Assembly: GCA_035316025.1 (NCBI GenBank)
Contig: DATFXL010000015.1
Coordinates: forward strand, 1-18,612
Length of the DNA: 18,612 bases
Direction: 5' to 3'
DNA from: JALZAA01 sp035316025
Lineage (GTDB): Bacteria > Actinomycetota > Acidimicrobiia > IMCC26256 > JACDBD01
Shown: piece after piece, positions 14,536 to 18,612 of the stretch
Layout: each line of letters starts with the position of its first letter
How positions within the stretch are numbered: position 1 is the stretch's first letter
Translations under genes and position numbers: made by a program
The notes under the pieces: model-generated
Told to the model about the DNA's origin: nothing
The model's database searches: none
What the model saw: only the letters and a program-made list of their open reading frames with translations

Positions 14536-14634
14536 GTGCGCGAGGTCGTCGTGACCGAGCACGTCACGCTGGACGGGGTGATGCAGGCCCCGGGCCGGGC
14601 CCACCTCGGGCGAATCGCCCACCGTTCAAGGTAA
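14536..14634 (+). pseudogene. Truncated dihydrofolate-reductase-family (RibD C-terminal-like) gene remnant
   Basis: A GTG-initiated frame of 32 codons beginning MREVVVTEHVTLDGVMQAPG. This is the characteristic N-terminus of the actinobacterial dihydrofolate reductase/YyaP-like proteins, which normally run to about 190 residues. After the PGR tripeptide the match stops, the sequence becomes unrelated (AHLGRIAHRSR) and a TAA follows. The break, near 14600, lies in a GC-rich stretch and is followed at once by a perfect hairpin, GGGCGA-A-TCGCCC (14608-14620). Such genes often sit downstream of ArsR-SRPBCC and VOC genes, so this operon probably once had a third member that was lost by deletion. 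A short functional peptide is unlikely. Confidence 0.65.
14608..14620. repeat. Short perfect inverted repeat at the gene break
   Basis: GGGCGA and TCGCCC flank a single A, at the point where the dihydrofolate-reductase remnant stops matching its family. It may be a by-product of the deletion or part of a terminator. Confidence 0.35.
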
Positions 14635-14726
14635 TTCGCTAACGGTTTGCCGATGGCGCAAACGGCGCGAAACTCACTGTACATCCCGAGCGAGCATCAA
14701 CCTCCGCCCTGTTCGGGACTATGAGG

Positions 14727-14764
14727 AAGGCGGGAGACCAGCTAGGACCGGGGTCTCCCGCTTT
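14727..14764. terminator. Bidirectional intrinsic-terminator-like hairpin
   Basis: AAGGCGGGAGACC (14727-14739) pairs with GGTCTCCCGCTTT (14752-14764): 12 Watson-Crick pairs plus one G-T pair around a 12-nt loop. It lies between converging transcription units (the regulator operon on plus, the GT39-like gene on minus). The T-run is only three bases on each side, so termination would depend mainly on stem strength. The rest of 14635-14777 shows a weak hairpin (GTTTGC/GCAAAC near 14645-14663) and no gene. Confidence 0.65.
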
Positions 14765-14777
14765 CCGCGTCCAGGGG

Positions 14778-16088
14778 CTACGCGGAAGTGGGCGCCGTCA
14801 GCCGCGTGCGGCGGGCGGGCCAGTCGCGAGCGACGACGGCGCCGACGGCGACCGCGGCCAGCACGACCAGGCTCGGCTCGGCCGGGACGCGAAAACGCGT
14901 CTGCCCGTACGTGACGGCCGACGCGATCGTCACGACCACCGCGGGAACGAGCAGGGGCCACGACGGGCGGCGGCGCCGGCGCAGGACCACCCAGCCCGCG
15001 ACCGCCGCGACGAGCAAGGGGAAGTACATGATCAGCCCGAGGATCGTGACCCAGCCCTCGCGACCCTCGCCCTTGTTGAAGCTGACCATGTCCCAGGGCC
15101 GGTAGAGGCTCCACGTGCGTCCGACGCGTGCGGCTGCGACGAGCACGGCGCGTTTCTTGTGGTCCCGGATGTAGTCGAACGCACGGTCGCGGTAGATCTT
15201 GCTGTCGACCGACTGGTCGCCGCGTGGGTTCCGGCCGAGGCACTTCAGGTCGGTGAGCCCGATGCCGTCACCGAAGTAGACCGAATCGCAGTTCGAGCCG
15301 AGGAGCGCGATGCCGTCGTTGGTCGACAGGAACGTCGGCTCCTTGAAGCGCGCGAGGTTGTAGCCGACCCACGGTGCGATCAGCACCACGGCCGCGAGCA
15401 CGCCGACGCCGGCGAGCTTCCATCGCTGCGCGACGGCGATCGACCGGGCGACGAGCGCCGCCGGCACCGCGAGCAACGGGACCAGGAGCAGCAGCTCGGC
15501 GCGCGTGAGCGCGGCCAGACCGCACAACGCGCCGACGAGCAGCGCCGTCCACAGCTTCGGCTCCCGCATCAGCCGATAGGCGTAGAGCAGCGCAAGAGCG
15601 ACGAGGAGCGTGGCCAGCGTCTCCGACATGATCAGTCCGTCGTTCACCCAGAGGTTCGGGTAGACGGCGGCGATGCCGGCGGCGATCCATCCCGCGTGGT
15701 CCCCGGCGAGCTGACGCCCCAGGAGGCCGATCACGATCACTGCCGCCGTGCCGAGCACTGCCATCGTGAGCCGCTGCGGGATGAGCGCCTGCCTCGTGAC
15801 GAACGACACGGGCGCCAGCACGATGACGGTCAGCGGCGGGTGGTCGGCTGCCGGGTCCGTTCCTTCGCGGATCTCCCCGCGGCTGAGCGCCTCGGGATCG
15901 AACGGCTCGAGAAAGCCGTCACCCCGACCCAGGCGGTTGGCTTCGGCGTTGTAGAAGAGCTGGTCGCCGTGGATCGGCTGGTTCGTCTTCGCGAACGCGA
16001 CGTACGCGACCCGCAATGCGAGCGCGACCACGGCGATCCCGAGCAGGGTGCGCCAGAAGCGCCGATCGTCGCCTTGCCGCACAGACAC
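14778..16088 (-). CDS. GT39/ArnT-like membrane glycosyltransferase
   Basis: 436 residues from the chosen GTG. About nine or ten membrane segments, starting LLGIAVVALALRVAYVAFA. The first external loop has HGDQLFYNAEANRLGRGDGF (with D42) and further on AADHPPLTVIVLAP, the acidic and HPP motifs of dolichyl-phosphate-sugar-dependent (GT39-like) transferases. GLAALTRAELLLLVP is the typical later helix. External C-terminal loops include NCDSVYFGDGIGL and YRPWDMV. GTG at 16086-16088 was chosen because a TAGGCT -10 lies 8 nt upstream and because longer versions would run into the thiolase gene. It lies 28 nt downstream of the thiolase operon yet appears to have its own promoter, in keeping with a different role in envelope glycosylation. 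Confidence 0.82.
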   Translation of the reverse strand: MSVRQGDDRRFWRTLLGIAVVALALRVAYVAFAKTNQPIHGDQLFYNAEANRLGRGDGFLEPFDPEALSRGEIREGTDPAADHPPLTVIVLAPVSFVTRQALIPQRLTMAVLGTAAVIVIGLLGRQLAGDHAGWIAAGIAAVYPNLWVNDGLIMSETLATLLVALALLYAYRLMREPKLWTALLVGALCGLAALTRAELLLLVPLLAVPAALVARSIAVAQRWKLAGVGVLAAVVLIAPWVGYNLARFKEPTFLSTNDGIALLGSNCDSVYFGDGIGLTDLKCLGRNPRGDQSVDSKIYRDRAFDYIRDHKKRAVLVAAARVGRTWSLYRPWDMVSFNKGEGREGWVTILGLIMYFPLLVAAVAGWVVLRRRRRPSWPLLVPAVVVTIASAVTYGQTRFRVPAEPSLVVLAAVAVGAVVARDWPARRTRLTAPTSA

Positions 16089-16096
16089 GGAGGCGG

Positions 16097-16102
16097 AGCC
16101 TA
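16097..16102 (-). promoter_or_regulatory. -10 box of the GT39-like gene (leaderless)
   Basis: TAGGCT on the minus strand ends 8 nt before the GTG at 16088. It falls in the short gap after the thiolase stop codon and is the main argument for this start. Confidence 0.45.
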
Positions 16103-16116
16103 CGGGCGCGCCGTCC

Positions 16117-17328
16117 TCACCGACGGTTCGTGAGGAGGAGGCACCCGGCCAGCGGTCCGCCGCCGGCGGCGGCCACGCCGATCTCAGGATCGCCCGGCAC
16201 CTGGCGTTGCCCCGCCTCGCCCCACAGCTGCACGCACGCCTCGTGCAGGAACCCGTAGCCGTGCAGCCGGCCGGCCGAGAGCTGGCCCCCGTGCGTGTTG
16301 AGAGCGAGCTCGCCTTCACGCGCGATGCGCTGCCCACCCTCGACGTATGGACCGGACTCGCCGTGGCCGCAGAAGCGCATGGCCTCGAGCCACGCCATTG
16401 TGATGAAGCTGAACCCGTCGTACATCTCGGCCAGCTGCACGTCGGACGGCTTGATGTCGGTGCGCGTCCACATCTGGGCTGCGGCGTCGCGGCACGCCAT
16501 TGTCGTCAGGTCGTCGAACTGGTCCCACGACGGCCGCCCGTACAGCGCGGTGCCGACCGCTTCCACCTGGATGGGCGGCTTGCGCAGGTCGGCGACCGCA
16601 TCGGCGCTCGACACGATCACCGCCGTGCCTCCGTCGCACGGGACATCGCAGTCGAACAAGCACAGGGGCGACGAGATCATCCGTGCGTCGAAGTAGTCGT
16701 CCATCGTCATCGGGTCGCGGTAGATCGCCTTGGGATTGACGCCCGCGTTCTTGCGGGCGTTCAGCGCGATCTGCGCCAGTTGCTCCCGTGTGGTGCCGAA
16801 CTCGTAGAAATGCCGCTGCGCGAACATCGCGATCCACGTCGTCGCCGACGGTGCCGAGAACGGCAGCGTCCACTGCATGTAGCTGCCAGCGCGGAAGGTG
16901 CCGCCTCCACCACCTCCGCCGCCGGGCATGACCGCGGAGCGACCCTGCGTGCCCTGGGCGCTCCCCTCGTAGACGCTGCGGAAGCACAGCACGTGCGTGG
17001 CCAGCCCGGCGGCGACGGCCAGGCACGCGTCGATCACGGACCCGAGCTGGCCCGGCAACTCGATCCCGCCCGTGTACCAGCCGACCTCGAGGCGCAGCGC
17101 GTCCTGGACCTCGACGAGCCCCGCACCCGAGAAGCCCGCGGGCGTGTCCATCGCGCCCGGGTAGGTGGCGATGCCGTCGATGTCGTGCGTCGTGAGACCG
17201 GCGTCCTCGATGGCGGCCATGCACGCGTCGAGCGTGAGGTCGAGCGGGTCGCGGAAGAGCCGACGGCCGATGTCGGACTGCCCGACTCCGCTGATGACGG
17301 TGCGCTGCTCGATCGAGTCGACGGCCAT
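16117..17328 (-). CDS. Thiolase-fold lipid-transfer protein, Ltp2-like putative aldolase
   Basis: 403 residues, usual length for SCP-x/lipid-transfer thiolase-like proteins. Thiolase landmarks: SGVGQSDIGRR at the start, LTLDACMAAIEDAGL, LAEMYDGFSFITMAWLEAMRF, then NTHGGQLSAGRLHGYGFLHEA. The position where true thiolases carry the acylated cysteine (CGSG) reads PGQLGSV (L95), so Claisen chemistry is unlikely. This is the state seen in Ltp2-type retro-aldolases, which need a DUF35 partner and cleave side chains of steroid-like CoA esters. The DUF35 gene lies directly upstream, with a 1-nt TGATG overlap. A run of eight glycines (around residue 136-143) is unusual. Function as an aldolase is an inference from the missing cysteine and the partner gene. 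Confidence 0.85.
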   Translation of the reverse strand: MAVDSIEQRTVISGVGQSDIGRRLFRDPLDLTLDACMAAIEDAGLTTHDIDGIATYPGAMDTPAGFSGAGLVEVQDALRLEVGWYTGGIELPGQLGSVIDACLAVAAGLATHVLCFRSVYEGSAQGTQGRSAVMPGGGGGGGGTFRAGSYMQWTLPFSAPSATTWIAMFAQRHFYEFGTTREQLAQIALNARKNAGVNPKAIYRDPMTMDDYFDARMISSPLCLFDCDVPCDGGTAVIVSSADAVADLRKPPIQVEAVGTALYGRPSWDQFDDLTTMACRDAAAQMWTRTDIKPSDVQLAEMYDGFSFITMAWLEAMRFCGHGESGPYVEGGQRIAREGELALNTHGGQLSAGRLHGYGFLHEACVQLWGEAGQRQVPGDPEIGVAAAGGGPLAGCLLLTNRR

Positions 17329-17762
17329 CAGGGCACCTCGTCAGCAGGCTCGAACAGCGGGAGGTAGACGGACTCGTCACCGTCGTCGTGTCGCTCGAAG
17401 ACGACCTGCACAGGCATGCCGATCCTCACGTCGTCCGGAGCGCAGTTGACGATGTTCGTCGTCAGGCGGAGGGCCTCCTGCTCCGGAAGCTCCACGATCG
17501 CGACGACGTACGGGGGCTCGGGTCCCGGCATCCACTGCTGCACGTTGATCGAGAACGTGTGGACGGTGCCCCGACCCGATACCGCCTCGACGGCGAGGTT
17601 CTTGCCCTGACACTTCGGGCAACGCGATGTCGGCGGGTGCACGTAGGTACCGTCGTCCTGACAGCGCAGGAACTGCAGCGTTCCCTCGGCCCCGCCGGTC
17701 CAGAAGTGCCGGTTCCGGTCGGAGACGCGGGGCAGGATGCGAAACGGGACGTCGCCGCTCAC
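17328..17762 (-). CDS. DUF35 zinc-ribbon/OB-fold protein, partner of the thiolase
   Basis: 144 residues with the classic DUF35 order: an N-terminal helix (RNRHFWTGGAEGTLQFLRC), a rubredoxin-like zinc ribbon, and an OB-fold (RGTVHTFSINVQQWMPG, YVVAIVELPEQEALRLTTNI, IGMPVQVVFE, PLFEPA). The ribbon has C34, C48 and C51, but the fourth cysteine is replaced by D37 (CQDDG), so zinc binding may be altered. Such proteins form complexes with thiolase-like enzymes and with Ltp2-type aldolases, where the OB-fold is needed for activity. The GTG start overlaps the stop of the CMD gene (GTGA, 17759-17762) and the stop overlaps the thiolase start, so all three are coupled. Confidence 0.88.
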   Translation of the reverse strand: MSGDVPFRILPRVSDRNRHFWTGGAEGTLQFLRCQDDGTYVHPPTSRCPKCQGKNLAVEAVSGRGTVHTFSINVQQWMPGPEPPYVVAIVELPEQEALRLTTNIVNCAPDDVRIGMPVQVVFERHDDGDESVYLPLFEPADEVP

Positions 17763-18109
17763 ACTTCCTCTTCAGGCTCGGGGGCGGCGTCGAAGCCGGC
17801 GCGGGCGTGCGGGATCGCCTCCACCGCGGGGAGCAACCCGAACCCGGGCAGTGTGAGCATGATCGAGCCGAGGACCTCGTCCCAGCTCGCACCCACCTCT
17901 CGGGCGAGCATGGCGTGACGGCGGACCCCGGGCGGGTTGCGCAGGATCACCGTGCACACCATGCGGATCAGCTCGTGCGTCTTGCGGTCGGGCGCCTTGA
18001 GCGAGTCGATCTGGCTCATCCACGCGTTCTGCGCCGCGTGCAGCGACGGGAAGACCTCGTCGAGCGGCCCCTCGAATGGGAAGTTCCAGTCCGGCTGCTC
18101 CTCCGCCAT
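17759..18109 (-). CDS. Carboxymuconolactone-decarboxylase (AhpD-like) family protein
   Basis: 116 residues, all-helical, single CMD domain. The core helix pair reads HELIRMVCTVILRNPPGVRRHAMLAREVGASWDEVLGSIML. The typical CxxC of AhpD-like reductases is absent: only C52 occurs, and the second half of the motif reads NPPGVRRH with H65 kept. Peroxide reduction by a redox pair is therefore unlikely, and a decarboxylase-, hydrolase- or lyase-like role remains possible. It is the first gene of the operon with DUF35 and the thiolase. A TAGGGT -10 ends 6 nt before the ATG (leaderless). The acidic tail (PEPEEEV) ends in the overlap with the next start. Confidence 0.78.
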   Translation of the reverse strand: MAEEQPDWNFPFEGPLDEVFPSLHAAQNAWMSQIDSLKAPDRKTHELIRMVCTVILRNPPGVRRHAMLAREVGASWDEVLGSIMLTLPGFGLLPAVEAIPHARAGFDAAPEPEEEV

Positions 18110-18115
18110 GGAGCG

Positions 18116-18121
18116 ACCCTA
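18116..18121 (-). promoter_or_regulatory. -10 box of the CMD-DUF35-thiolase operon (leaderless)
   Basis: TAGGGT on the minus strand, 6 nt before the ATG at 18109. Only cgctcc lies between them, so there is no room for a Shine-Dalgarno. No clear -35 was seen. Confidence 0.45.
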
Positions 18122-18398
18122 CCTATCGCGTCGGAGTTCCATCGACGTGCCAGCGGATCGGTCGCGGTCAGGGAGGAATCGAAGACCTTAGGTTGGTGAG
18201 CGCAGAAAGGATCGCGCCCAGACAATCGCCGCGGCTGTGCAGACCCACCGGATTGCGTGACCCTTTGATCCCACTCCGGCGTCCCAAGCGCATCGCGGGT
18301 GTCCACTTGGGCGACCACGGGAGGGTGTCCTTGAAGCTCGGTCCCCGGCACGGCCAGGTCTTCGTCGTCGAGGCAACAAACTCCGACCCAAGTCCTGG
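18122..18398. other. Intergenic region with no recognisable gene
   Basis: About 280 nt between the CMD operon promoter and the next gene on the same strand. Several overlapping frames are open on both strands, but none shows a protein family, a proper start or a Shine-Dalgarno. A TTCGATTCC-like stretch (minus strand, near 18170-18185) recalls a tRNA T-loop but lacks a matching stem, acceptor arm or anticodon arm. It may hold decayed sequence or a regulatory region. Confidence 0.4.
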
Positions 18399-18612
18399 TC
18401 AACCTGAAGGTCCCCGCAACTGACCCGAATGCACGCCGGCCCGCGTATTGCCGCCTGTTGCAGACGTCGGACGGAACACGGGGATCGTGACGTCCTCGCT
18501 GATCTCCTGGAACAGGACCTCGAGCGCCGTCCCGATCTCGAGGGCGTCGAAGTCGCTGTCGACGACGTTGGTCATCATGCGCGCGCCCTCTTCCAGATCG
18601 ACGACGGCCGCC
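18399..18612 (-). CDS. Second DUF35 OB-fold protein (C-terminal part)
   Basis: The last 71 residues of a gene that continues beyond the right edge. The frame ends in TGA at 18399-18401. MMTNVVDSDFDALEIGTAL followed by EVLFQEISEDVTIPVFRPT matches the end of the DUF35 OB-fold (a strand with a polar turn, IGxxxEVxFE, then a PxFxP tail). About twenty residues of Gly/Ser-rich tail follow. The fold is thus seen twice within 1.3 kb, which suggests that another thiolase-like partner lies to the right of the window. Confidence 0.75.
   Translation of the reverse strand, partial: AAVVDLEEGARMMTNVVDSDFDALEIGTALEVLFQEISEDVTIPVFRPTSATGGNTRAGVHSGQLRGPSG

Noticed and set aside
14640..14665. GTTTGC/GCAAAC hairpin as a recombination attachment site
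   Set aside because: The stem is only 6 bp, there is no integrase gene and no second copy of a core site in the window.
14721..16133. A 470-codon plus-strand open frame opposite the GT39-like gene
   Set aside because: No family features, begins inside the terminator hairpin, and is antisense to a clear membrane protein.
16089..16337. N-terminal extension of the GT39-like protein to 519 residues
   Set aside because: It overlaps the thiolase gene by about 220 nt in another frame and is Arg/Ser-rich without membrane or family features.
16900..16930. Short tandem repeat as a CRISPR or VNTR array
   Set aside because: It is a run of GGN glycine codons within a coding gene; there are no spacers or longer repeat units.
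18165..18240. tRNA-like segment on the minus strand
   Set aside because: Only the T-loop-like TTCGATTCC is present; the flanking bases do not pair and no acceptor, D or anticodon arm can be drawn.

Overview
The window is GC-rich, tightly packed bacterial chromosome, most likely from a high-GC actinobacterium of the Acidimicrobiia/uncultured soil or freshwater type. This placement is inference. It rests on the base composition, frequent GTG starts, 4-nt ATGA/GTGA gene overlaps, TANNNT -10 boxes placed 6-8 nt before start codons (leaderless mRNAs), and the gene families present (ArsR-SRPBCC fusion, FadE-like acyl-CoA dehydrogenase pairs, DUF35/lipid-transfer thiolases). About 18 protein genes are supported, two of them cut by the window edges, plus one truncated gene remnant and a possible small peptide. 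I saw no rRNA, tRNA, CRISPR array, transposase or phage gene.

Layout. 1-3227 (minus): the start of a UGM/protoporphyrinogen-oxidase-like flavoprotein, then two membrane glycosyltransferases (PIG-V-like and GT39-like) coupled by a GTGA overlap. 3256-4739 (minus): a VOC protein coupled to a zinc alcohol dehydrogenase, preceded by a perfect 7+7 palindrome. 4740-6663 (plus): a possible small membrane peptide and a D-aminoacylase-family amidohydrolase. 6757-8820 (plus): a large membrane protein with a beta-rich C-terminal domain, which meets head-on a GT2-methyltransferase fusion (8817-10259, minus). 10282-13362: a Cys/His-bearing protein of unknown function and two divergently transcribed acyl-CoA dehydrogenases. 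13389-14634 (plus): an ArsR-SRPBCC regulator, a VOC protein and a broken dihydrofolate-reductase-family gene. A bidirectional terminator follows, then a GT39-like protein (14778-16088, minus). 16117-18109 (minus): an operon of a CMD-family protein, a DUF35 OB-fold protein and a lipid-transfer thiolase lacking the usual thiolase cysteine. At the right edge is the C-terminus of a second DUF35 protein.

Two themes alternate. One is envelope glycan assembly: lipid-linked-sugar glycosyltransferases, the GT2-methyltransferase and the flavoprotein. The other is catabolism of CoA-linked, perhaps steroid- or terpenoid-like, substrates: a two-gene FadE pair, a DUF35 plus Ltp2-like putative aldolase, an alcohol dehydrogenase, VOC and CMD proteins.

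The least explained signals are these: a roughly 56-nt structured intergenic repeat present twice (342-396 and 6669-6724); a perfect inverted repeat over the start codon at 6757; two back-to-back divergent core promoters; a consistent leaderless-promoter pattern; and the truncated gene junction near 14600.
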